Shown here: piece by piece, positions 7,582 to 14,435 of the stretch
Numbering within the stretch: the first letter of the stretch is position 1
How the letters are laid out: every line of letters begins with the position of its first letter
Source: JBBIKU01 sp037445245
GTDB lineage: Bacteria; Chloroflexota; Anaerolineae; Anaerolineales; Anaerolineaceae
Assembly (NCBI GenBank): GCA_037445245.1
Contig: JBBIKU010000033.1
Location: forward strand, 1-17,598
DNA: 17,598 nucleotides
Direction of reading: 5' to 3'
Translations under genes and position numbers: made by a program
Notes under the pieces: generated by a model
What the model saw: only the letters and a program-made list of their open reading frames with translations
Told to the model about the DNA's origin: nothing
Database searches by the model: none

Positions 7582-8076
7582 TTATTCCTGCTCTAGCCAG
7601 TCGAGAATCGCTTGAATTGCCTGCTCTGCCAGTGCCTCGGTCTTGGGAGAGAGGGAACGCTGAAAGCCAAAGCGATAACCGCGCACTGAAACCAGGATCG
7701 CCCGGGGAGCGTTGCCGTACAGCGTTTCAGCAAACGCCAGGCAGGTGCTGGGAGTCATGTGATGGGTGAAGGGGGAGTTTTGATATTGCGCCGAGAGGGG
7801 GATGATGTGCAGGTCTTGGGGGACGCTGCCGGTATGGGCGTCGACGAAACAAATCCGGTCGTATTCTGCGATGGTCTCCGCCATTTCGGGGGTCAGTTGC
7901 AGGGTGAACCACAATTGGGGTGACTCGCCAATGGGAGAAAGCGGCTCATCGGGTGAGGAGGGCGCCGGGCGTCCCAAACGGCGGGCGATGCCAGCAAAAA
8001 TGTGCCAGGCGACGCCGTCATCCTGACGGTCGGCGTTGCCGTAGCCGAGGATCAGGGTGCGCTTGGCGGTTTTCAT
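7582..8076 (-). CDS. hoxW: [NiFe]-hydrogenase maturation protease (HoxW/HyaD family)
   Basis: This endopeptidase removes the C-terminal tail of the nickel-loaded large subunit, the last step of maturation. The 164-residue protein shows the family N-terminus LILGYGNADRQDDGVAWH, with Asp20 where the nickel-sensing acid lies, FVDAHTG with Asp79, and THHMTPS with His105/106, matching the third metal-contact position. Length fits the family. Its substrate is most likely HoxH just upstream, which ends in a 26-residue tail after DPCLSCSTH. It is the last gene of the structural operon but is separated from hoxH by 91 bases with a strong hairpin, so its level may be set lower than that of the subunits. 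Confidence 0.92.
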   Translation of the reverse strand: MKTAKRTLILGYGNADRQDDGVAWHIFAGIARRLGRPAPSSPDEPLSPIGESPQLWFTLQLTPEMAETIAEYDRICFVDAHTGSVPQDLHIIPLSAQYQNSPFTHHMTPSTCLAFAETLYGNAPRAILVSVRGYRFGFQRSLSPKTEALAEQAIQAILDWLEQE

Positions 8077-8097
8077 CCCGAAATCTTTCCGCGAAAA

Positions 8098-8142
8098 GGG
8101 GTTTGGCGTGTTGCATGGTGGCGTCGGCGTTCGCCAAACCCC
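8098..8142 (-). terminator. Perfect 11-bp inverted repeat between hoxH and hoxW (attenuator candidate)
   Basis: GGGGTTTGGCG at 8098-8108 and CGCCAAACCCC at 8132-8142 pair perfectly with a 23-base loop. On the - strand transcript the stem is followed at once by TTTT (8097-8094) and then the hoxW ribosome site and start. This resembles a leaky intrinsic terminator or an mRNA-stability hairpin protecting the hydrogenase message. Confidence 0.55.
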
Positions 8143-8167
8143 GGTGAATTCTGGCTGAAAGGGGTGA

Positions 8168-9601
8168 TCAGGCGTCCCGCTGCAGGGTCTTTATCAGGTT
8201 ACCCTGCGAATCGCGCACCTGCACGATCATCGGCATCTGACCAACGGCGTGGGTGGAGCAGGAGAGGCAGGGGTCGTGCGCCCGCACCGCCGCTTCGACC
8301 CGGTTGAGCAGCCCCTCGTGGATTTCAGGTCCTTTGACGTAGGTCTTGGCAACACTATCGACGGCGTTGGACATTGCCCAGTTGTTGTGACCGGTCGAGA
8401 CGATCAGGTTGACCCGTTCCAGTTGACCGTTCGCTTTTGTCCAGTAATGATGGATCAGCGTGCCGCGCGGCGCTTCGATCACGCCGACGCCTTCTCCCTT
8501 GAAGTCCTGGCGCGTGTTGCGGATATCGGTGCTGAGAATATCGGGGTCTTCGAGCAACCGGCGCGCGTTTTCAAGCGCATAGATGATCTCAACCAGGCGG
8601 GCGTAGTGATAATGGAGCGTGTTTTCAATCGGCTTGCCGCCACCGTTGAGCGCCTTGAACCGCTTCAATTCCTCGTTGGCGAGAGGGGTGGGGATATGGT
8701 CGACCGCGTTCAGGCGCCCCAGCGGACCAACCCGGTAAACGCCTTGGGGATATCCCATTTTCTTGTAGTAGGGGAATTTGAGGTACGACCAATCTTCGAC
8801 ATGTTCGGCGATGTAATCCAGGTAGTTGCTTCCGGAGAACTTTTCCAGTTGTTTGCCGCTCGAGTCAACCAGCCGGATATTGCCGTCATACAGTTCAAGT
8901 CCGTCGTCTGCGGTGACCATGCTCATGTAGCCAGTGGGGAAGACGGCAAATTTGTTGATGTCCTCGGCGTTCTTCTCCGCCCAGTCCTTCATGATCCGGA
9001 TGCCAAGCTGGGTGGTTTCGATGGCTTTGTCGATGCCCGAGAGCATTTCGTCGCGCAGTTTGCGTTCCAGGGCTTTGTTCACCCCGCCAGGGATGGCGAA
9101 AGTGGGGTGGATGCGCCGCCCGGCAACCTTTTCGATGATTTGCTGTCCGAATTTGCGCAGCTCGACCGCCTTGACTGCCACCTCGGGGTTGGTCTGGATC
9201 AAGCCGACGACGTTGCGAACCGCCGGATCGGCGTCGAAGCCAAGCAGCAAATCGGGCCCTGCCAGCTCGAAGAAGTGCATCCCATGGCTCTGGATGATCT
9301 GCCCCATGTGCGTGAGTTCGCGCAGCATGGATGCTGGTTTTGGCGGGGGTGACCCTGCCAAAGCATCGCCCGCCTTAGCGGCAGCCAGATGATGACTCAC
9401 CGGGCAAATGCCGCAGATGCGCGGCGTGATGGTGGGCATTTCGAAGTACATTCTGCCTTCGCAGAACTTTTCGAAGCCGCGAAATTCGTTAATGTGCAGG
9501 TAGGCGCGCTCGACGCTGCCGGCGTCATTCATGTGAATGGTGACTTTGGCGTGACCTTCGATCCGTGTTACCGGCTCGATTGTTATTTTTTGAACTACCA
9601 T
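8168..9601 (-). CDS. hoxH: [NiFe]-hydrogenase large (catalytic) subunit, group 3d HoxH-like
   Basis: HoxH carries the Ni-Fe(CN)2CO site that splits or forms H2 in the cytoplasm. The 477-residue protein has PVTRIEGHAKV near the N-terminus, the L1 motif RICGICPVSHH with Cys63 and Cys66, and the L2 motif DPCLSCSTH with Cys445 and Cys448, so all four metal ligands are present. A 26-residue tail (AVGQMPMIVQV... to RDA) follows His451 and should be removed by the protease. NEFRGFEKFCEGR and the L1 context are typical of NAD-linked bidirectional enzymes rather than membrane uptake enzymes. GGAGG precedes the ATG. It follows hoxY by 17 bases. Group assignment is by motif memory; HydL of bifurcating [NiFe] enzymes is a close alternative. 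Confidence 0.96.
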   Translation of the reverse strand: MVVQKITIEPVTRIEGHAKVTIHMNDAGSVERAYLHINEFRGFEKFCEGRMYFEMPTITPRICGICPVSHHLAAAKAGDALAGSPPPKPASMLRELTHMGQIIQSHGMHFFELAGPDLLLGFDADPAVRNVVGLIQTNPEVAVKAVELRKFGQQIIEKVAGRRIHPTFAIPGGVNKALERKLRDEMLSGIDKAIETTQLGIRIMKDWAEKNAEDINKFAVFPTGYMSMVTADDGLELYDGNIRLVDSSGKQLEKFSGSNYLDYIAEHVEDWSYLKFPYYKKMGYPQGVYRVGPLGRLNAVDHIPTPLANEELKRFKALNGGGKPIENTLHYHYARLVEIIYALENARRLLEDPDILSTDIRNTRQDFKGEGVGVIEAPRGTLIHHYWTKANGQLERVNLIVSTGHNNWAMSNAVDSVAKTYVKGPEIHEGLLNRVEAAVRAHDPCLSCSTHAVGQMPMIVQVRDSQGNLIKTLQRDA

Positions 9602-9618
9602 TGATTTATCCTCCAGTA

Positions 9619-10161
9619 TTAATGCCAGTGAAGCATACCATCTTTAATTTCTGGCATACGACCCTGCGCCAATTCTGATAACAGGTAAAAGATGGCATCG
9701 GCGTTTGGAGGGCAGCCAGGCAAGAAAATATCCACCGGGACGACCTCCTGAACAGCGCGCACGCGGGTCATGACGGCTAATTCAGGGTCGGAGGGGATTT
9801 TTCCGCCTGAGTCGGTGCTTTCGGTTTCGATGTAAGCCCGCCGTAGAGATTCTTCGAGGGGGAAGAAATTGCGCATGGCGGGAACACCGCCGAATACAGC
9901 ACAATCACCCAGCGCCACCAGGATCTTAGAGCGGGTGCGCATCAGTTTTGCCACCGCTTCGTTGGCAGAGTTTGTGATCCCGCCTTCCAGTATGCCGACA
10001 TCGACGCCGCTCTCGTCGGGGTGTTTAAAGTCGGTGATCGGCGTGGCGCGAATATCTGCCAGTTCTGCCACTTGCAGGATGCGCTCATCGATGTCCAAAA
10101 GGGACATGTGGCAACCGGCACATCCCCCCAACCAATCCGATGCGATTTTTGGTTTTGCCAT
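9619..10161 (-). CDS. hoxY: [NiFe]-hydrogenase small subunit, HoxY-like
   Basis: The small subunit passes electrons from HoxH to the diaphorase chain through one proximal [4Fe-4S] cluster. Its 180 residues match the short HoxY type: Cys14 and Cys17 in LGGCAGCHMS, Cys87 in LGDCAVFGG and Cys150 in LPGCPPNAD supply the four ligands. There is no signal peptide and there are no medial or distal clusters, so the enzyme is cytoplasmic and hands electrons directly to the NuoG-like subunit. AAGGAG precedes the ATG. The gene lies between the NuoG-like gene and hoxH, the standard hox order. Confidence 0.95.
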   Translation of the reverse strand: MAKPKIASDWLGGCAGCHMSLLDIDERILQVAELADIRATPITDFKHPDESGVDVGILEGGITNSANEAVAKLMRTRSKILVALGDCAVFGGVPAMRNFFPLEESLRRAYIETESTDSGGKIPSDPELAVMTRVRAVQEVVPVDIFLPGCPPNADAIFYLLSELAQGRMPEIKDGMLHWH

Positions 10162-10206
10162 TCTTTCGCTCCTTACTCTATCATACCATCTATATGTCCG
10201 CGCCTG

Positions 10207-12180
10207 TCAATTTTCGATCAGGGTGGTGGCAGGGGTACGTTCTGAGAGCGCCTTTTGCCAGCCTTTGACGTTGACCTTGACGCCCACTTTCTCAGCAATC
10301 GCCTGCAATGCGTCCAGGTTGGACCGGACGCCTTCGGGCGGTTGCAGCGCCTGTACTGCCTTTTGCAGGCGACCTTCGAGATTGAGGTAGTGACCTTCCT
10401 GCTCAGCCCACATCGCCACCGGCAGTACCACGTCCGCCACGGCGGTGAGGGGCGAGATGTAGCTGGCTTGCACCGCCAGGAAGGGCGCTTTTTCGAGCCG
10501 TTTGACCAGCTTCTGGCTGGGTTCAGCGTCACCCAGCGCCACAAAGGCTGCCTGTTGGTTTTTGATCTCGAAGGGAGAATCCAGCCGGTATTGGGCGGCT
10601 GCCAGGCTGTTGGCTTTCCCTTTGGTGCTGATCACGCTTGCGCCGCTGCTTTTTGCCAGTGCCAACAGCGCTTTCAATTCATCCAGCGAGGCATCTTTCC
10701 CGTAGACAAAAACCGGTTTTTCAGCCGAGCCGAGCCGATAGGCGGCTTCGAGGATCAACTCGGAGTCGACCGCGGTGGCTTGGGCGGCTTCCTGGACGGC
10801 AGCATCGGGTTGGGCAATGCTTTGATCCACCACCAGCCCGAGTTTGACCAGAGCGGCTTGAATGCCTTTGAGCAACTGGGTTTGGGTGCCCGCTTTGATC
10901 TTGAAAGACCAGTTAGCCAGGGGGTATAAATCGTTTTCTTCTTCGGCGTCAACGACGATCAACCCCACCCCGTTCGGCAGGGCGCGCTTGACGAAGAAGC
11001 CGGCAACCTCGTGTCCCCTGATCAGGTCGGTATCAAGTGCGAGCACGCAATCTGCTTCCTTCAGGTTAGCCAGTTTGCCTTCGAAAGAACTGTTCAACTC
11101 ATCCGCCAGAGCGGCAGGGGCAGCTGTGGGATAGCCTTCTTCGATGGTGGTCACCATGTCGCAGCCAAGTCCGTCTTTGAAGATTTCGCGGAACAGATAC
11201 AATGTCTCGGCGGCCAGACGGGTGGAGGCGAGCGCAGCCAAGCCGTCGCCGTTCTTGCCCATCAGGGGTTTGAAGTGGCTGGCGATGACGCCCAGCGCAT
11301 CTTCCCAGGTGGCGGCTTTCAACGCCCCGTCTTTGCGCACCAGGGGCGTCCGCACCCGTTCACGATCTTCATCGAAAGGCTGGAAGCGCCCAACCTTGCA
11401 GATCACACCGGCGTTCACCGGCGCATCCCAGTTGCCGGAGATGCGCACCATGTTGTTATCGAGGGTTTGTACATCCACCCCGCAGCCGACGCTGCAGCCG
11501 ACACACACCGTAAGATGGTGATCGACCTTCACTTCCTTGCCCAGGTAGGCGCTGCGGCGGTCGATCAGCGTGCCGGTCGGGCAGACCTGAACACACATGC
11601 CGCAGGAGACGCAGGTGCTTTCACCCAACGGAACGTTGAGATCGGCGACGATCATGTTGTTGGCGCCGCGCTCCTCTACCCCCAGCGTGAAATTGCCCAC
11701 CAGTTCACCGCAGGCGCGCACGCAGCGGCGACACAGGATGCAGCGGTTCTGCTCCAGGATGATGTAGGGATGCGAGGCGTCCATTTCGAAGACCTTCCAG
11801 TTGGGCTGGAGAGGCCAGTGGGTCATGCCCTCGTGATAGGCGGCGTTCTGAAGCTCACAATCGCCGCTGCTCACCTGGCAATAGGGGCAGAAATGGTTGC
11901 GCTCGCTGAAGATCAGGCTGAGCACGAACTGGCGCGATTGGCTGATCTCGGGCGATACGGTGCGAACGACCATATTCTCGACAACCGGCAGCGTGCAGGC
12001 TGTTTGGAGCGTGCGACTGTTGTCGACTTCCACCAAACAAAGCCGGCAGCCGCCATAGGGCGTCAACGCCGGGTGATCGCACAGGGTGGGGATGTGGATG
12101 CCAGCTTGCTGCGCCGCCCGTAATACGGTGGTGCCTTCGGGGACCTCAATTTTCTGATTATCAATCGTGAGTGTGACCAT
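10207..12180 (-). CDS. NuoG-like multi-cluster iron-sulfur subunit (HoxU/HydA position)
   Basis: This subunit should wire the flavin modules to HoxY. The 657-residue protein carries, in order: a [2Fe-2S] domain (Cys34/45/48/62), a His-Cys3 [4Fe-4S] site (His96, Cys98/101/108), two ferredoxin-type [4Fe-4S] clusters (Cys147/150/153/157 and Cys190/193/196/200), and a molybdopterin-oxidoreductase-type [4Fe-4S] site (Cys226/229/233/261, like complex I N7), followed by a molybdopterin-oxidoreductase-like domain ending in the NuoG-type LP...E..GHYLNLEGRLQ pattern. Classical HoxU is only about 240 residues, so this is NuoG-sized; it lacks the C-terminal cofactor-binding domain of formate dehydrogenases and any FeFe H-cluster domain. 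Start at 12180 (MVTLTIDN) follows GAGAGG. Confidence 0.9.
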   Translation of the reverse strand: MVTLTIDNQKIEVPEGTTVLRAAQQAGIHIPTLCDHPALTPYGGCRLCLVEVDNSRTLQTACTLPVVENMVVRTVSPEISQSRQFVLSLIFSERNHFCPYCQVSSGDCELQNAAYHEGMTHWPLQPNWKVFEMDASHPYIILEQNRCILCRRCVRACGELVGNFTLGVEERGANNMIVADLNVPLGESTCVSCGMCVQVCPTGTLIDRRSAYLGKEVKVDHHLTVCVGCSVGCGVDVQTLDNNMVRISGNWDAPVNAGVICKVGRFQPFDEDRERVRTPLVRKDGALKAATWEDALGVIASHFKPLMGKNGDGLAALASTRLAAETLYLFREIFKDGLGCDMVTTIEEGYPTAAPAALADELNSSFEGKLANLKEADCVLALDTDLIRGHEVAGFFVKRALPNGVGLIVVDAEEENDLYPLANWSFKIKAGTQTQLLKGIQAALVKLGLVVDQSIAQPDAAVQEAAQATAVDSELILEAAYRLGSAEKPVFVYGKDASLDELKALLALAKSSGASVISTKGKANSLAAAQYRLDSPFEIKNQQAAFVALGDAEPSQKLVKRLEKAPFLAVQASYISPLTAVADVVLPVAMWAEQEGHYLNLEGRLQKAVQALQPPEGVRSNLDALQAIAEKVGVKVNVKGWQKALSERTPATTLIEN

Positions 12181-12193
12181 AATCAAACCCTCT

Positions 12194-13861
12194 CTAAAAA
12201 GTACTGTGTGACATGACGGGGGCATAGGCGAGGATGCGTCCGCTCATGGGGCAAACGCCGGTCGGGCACACCTTCAGGTTGATGTGCGCTTCGACCTCGG
12301 CGCGGAATCGGTTGAGAATGTCGCGCAAGGGGGTGCCGGCGGTCTGACCCAGTCCGCAATTAGACAGGCGGGCAAGATTTTCGCTCAGCAGGCTCAGGTC
12401 ATTCAGATCATTCAGACCGCTCACCCCTTCGGAGATGTTATCTAGGATTTCATAAGCGCGCTGGGTGCCGATGCGGCAGGGGGTGCACTTGCCGCAGCTT
12501 TCTACGCGGAAGAAATTCAGCAGCACCTTTGCCAGATCGACGACGCAGGTTTCTTCGTTGCAAATCAGCAATGCACCTGATCCTAACGAGACGCCGTTTT
12601 TCTGGTACGAGTCGAAATCCATGGGGGTGTCTTGCAGGCTGGCGGGGATGATCGAGCCGCTGGAGCCGCCGGTTTGGGCGAGCTTGAAGCTGGCGCCGTT
12701 TTTCATCCCTTTGGCGTAGATGGCGATGACTTCGCGCAGCGTGATGCCCATGGGAACTTCAATCAGCCCGGTCACGTTGACGTTGCCGAGAATGGTGTAG
12801 ACCTTGGTGCCGGGGCTGTTGGGCGTGCCGATGTTGCGGTACCATGCGGCGCCGTTACGGATGATGGGCGGTACATTGGCGAGGGTTTCGACGTTGTTGA
12901 CCATGGTGGGTTTGCCCCACAGCCCGTGGGTGGTGGGATAGGGCGGGCGGGAGCGCGGTTCGCCCCGTTTACCCTCGAGCGACTCGAGCAGGGCGGTTTC
13001 TTCACCGCAGATGTAAGCTCCGGCGCCGCTGTGCACATGAATACGGAAACTGAAATCTGTGCCGAAGATGTTCTCGCCTAGGATGCCCATCTCTTCCGCT
13101 TTTTCGATGGCGATGCGCAGACGCTCCTGCGCCAGGGCGTATTCACCCCGCACATAGATGTAGCCTTCGTCGGCACCGACAGCATAACCTCCGATCAGCA
13201 TTGCCTCGAGGATGGCGTGCGGGTCGCTTTCCAGCAGCAGGCGGTCTTTGAAGGTGCCGGGCTCACTTTCGTCGGCGTTGCAGACGACGTATTTTTTCTC
13301 GCCTTTGGCGGCAGCGACGAACTGCCATTTCAATCCAGTCGGGAAACCGGCGCCACCTCTACCGCGCAAGCCGGAGTTTTTGACCTCGGCGATCACTTCA
13401 GCCGGGCTCATTTCTGAAATCACCTTGGCGAGCGCTTCATAACCATCATGAAGGATGTATTCCTCGATGCTGGTCGGGTCGATCACGCCGGCGCGCTGCA
13501 AGAGGACGCGGTTCTCTGCCGGCAGGGTATCCTTGCGGGCGCTGATCCATGCGATGCGCCCGCTCAACTCGCGCTGCGAAGCTTGTAGTCCGGCGGCGAT
13601 GCGCCCTTTGTACAGGTGTTCTTCCACTAGGTAACGGACATCTTTGGGGGTCACCGGTCCGTAGATCACCGCTTCGGGGTAGACGATGGCCAGCGGGGCG
13701 GCATCGTGCCGTCCGACATCCCCCACCATTGAAAGGGACACTTCGTCTTTGAGCCCGAAGGCAGAAATTTCTTTTTGAAGCTGGTCGAAAACTTCCTGAG
13801 CGCCCCTTTCCATGCTCAGGGGGTCGCTGGAAACCAATACCATGGATCGATAAGCTTTCAT
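12194..13861 (-). CDS. hoxF: NuoF/HoxF-like NADH-binding flavoprotein (second diaphorase)
   Basis: This 555-residue subunit should exchange electrons between NAD(H) and the iron-sulfur chain through FMN. It has the FMN/NADH motifs GLRGRGGAGFPTG (164-176), CNADESEPGTFKDR (194-207, the NuoF-type form), GAGAYICGEETAL and the [4Fe-4S] site SCGKCTPCRIG with Cys456/459/462 plus Cys502. The N-terminal thioredoxin-like domain (about 1-90) has no cysteine at all (VSSDPLSMERGA), so its [2Fe-2S] cluster is gone. The C-terminus ends after VCPTGVCPMS and lacks the two ferredoxin clusters of the other flavoprotein here. Start at 13861 follows GAGG; it sits 11 bases after the second NuoE-like gene. Confidence 0.92.
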   Translation of the reverse strand: MKAYRSMVLVSSDPLSMERGAQEVFDQLQKEISAFGLKDEVSLSMVGDVGRHDAAPLAIVYPEAVIYGPVTPKDVRYLVEEHLYKGRIAAGLQASQRELSGRIAWISARKDTLPAENRVLLQRAGVIDPTSIEEYILHDGYEALAKVISEMSPAEVIAEVKNSGLRGRGGAGFPTGLKWQFVAAAKGEKKYVVCNADESEPGTFKDRLLLESDPHAILEAMLIGGYAVGADEGYIYVRGEYALAQERLRIAIEKAEEMGILGENIFGTDFSFRIHVHSGAGAYICGEETALLESLEGKRGEPRSRPPYPTTHGLWGKPTMVNNVETLANVPPIIRNGAAWYRNIGTPNSPGTKVYTILGNVNVTGLIEVPMGITLREVIAIYAKGMKNGASFKLAQTGGSSGSIIPASLQDTPMDFDSYQKNGVSLGSGALLICNEETCVVDLAKVLLNFFRVESCGKCTPCRIGTQRAYEILDNISEGVSGLNDLNDLSLLSENLARLSNCGLGQTAGTPLRDILNRFRAEVEAHINLKVCPTGVCPMSGRILAYAPVMSHSTF

Positions 13862-13872
13862 TATTGCCTCGC

Positions 13873-14352
13873 TTAACTGTAACGCGCCAGAATATCCGGC
13901 AGCTGTTCAGGGGTAACGTTGCCGTAAATATCTTCATCGACGATAATGACGGGTCCCACGCCGCATACGCCCAGGCAACTGGTGGTGACCAGAGTGAACT
14001 TGCCGTCGGGGGTGGTGTCTCCTGGCTGGATCGAGAGCGTTTCCAGCAGCGTTTGCCAGATTTGCCGTCCCCCCACCACGTGACAGGGCGCGCTTTCGCA
14101 GAACTGAATCACATGCTTGCCCCGTTTTTGGGTCGAAAGCATATTGTAAAAGGTCGCCACCGAAAAGAGCTGGCTTTTGGGAGTGCGCAGCAGGGTGCTG
14201 AGTTCCTGCAACGTTTCGCTCGACAGGTATCCCAGGCGCCGGTTGATCTCGTTGAGGATTGGCACCAATTCCGCCTTGTCTGCGCCGTGCCGCTCGACTA
14301 CCTGGCGCACCACTGCTGTTGTATCTTGGTCTGTCTTAGTCTCAATTGTCAT
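13873..14352 (-). CDS. hoxE: NuoE/HoxE-like [2Fe-2S] thioredoxin-fold subunit (second copy)
   Basis: NuoE/HoxE subunits hold a [2Fe-2S] cluster next to the flavin of their NuoF partner. The 159-residue protein shows the helical N-terminus (LVPILNEINRRLGYLS), the FSVATFYNML segment and four ligands, Cys85 and Cys90 (FCESAPCHVVGG) and Cys126 and Cys130 (SCLGVCGVGPV). A strong GGAGGAGGAG precedes the ATG. It is placed right before the NuoF/HoxF-like gene, so the two are likely partners. HoxE is the best name given the hoxFUYH genes that follow. Confidence 0.93.
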   Translation of the reverse strand: MTIETKTDQDTTAVVRQVVERHGADKAELVPILNEINRRLGYLSSETLQELSTLLRTPKSQLFSVATFYNMLSTQKRGKHVIQFCESAPCHVVGGRQIWQTLLETLSIQPGDTTPDGKFTLVTTSCLGVCGVGPVIIVDEDIYGNVTPEQLPDILARYS

Positions 14353-14392
14353 GCTCCTCCTCCAGGATTGAAGCCACCTTCAAGGGTGTTGA

Positions 14393-14420
14393 GGGCGGGG
14401 CGGCTACAGCCTGCCCGCCC
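14393..14420 (-). other. GC-rich intercistronic hairpin
   Basis: GGGCGGG (14393-14399) pairs with CCCGCCC (14414-14420), and GGC/GCC inside can extend the stem around a TACA loop. It lies in the 83-base gap between the HydB-like gene and the second NuoE-like gene. No T-run follows on the - strand, so an mRNA-processing or stability element is more likely than a terminator. Confidence 0.35.
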
Positions 14421-14435
14421 GGGTATGGATGAATG

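Noticed and set aside
8249..9352. Long + strand open frame opposite hoxH
   Set aside because: It is antisense to a gene with all catalytic motifs, has no ribosome site, and its translation looks like the complement of GC-rich codons. The same holds for the + strand frames opposite the NuoG-like gene (11011-12123) and hypF.
10207..12180. Molybdenum formate dehydrogenase catalytic subunit
   Set aside because: The molybdopterin-like domain ends at the NuoG-type pattern and lacks the C-terminal dinucleotide-binding domain; no Cys/Sec active-site region is apparent, and the gene directly precedes hoxYH.
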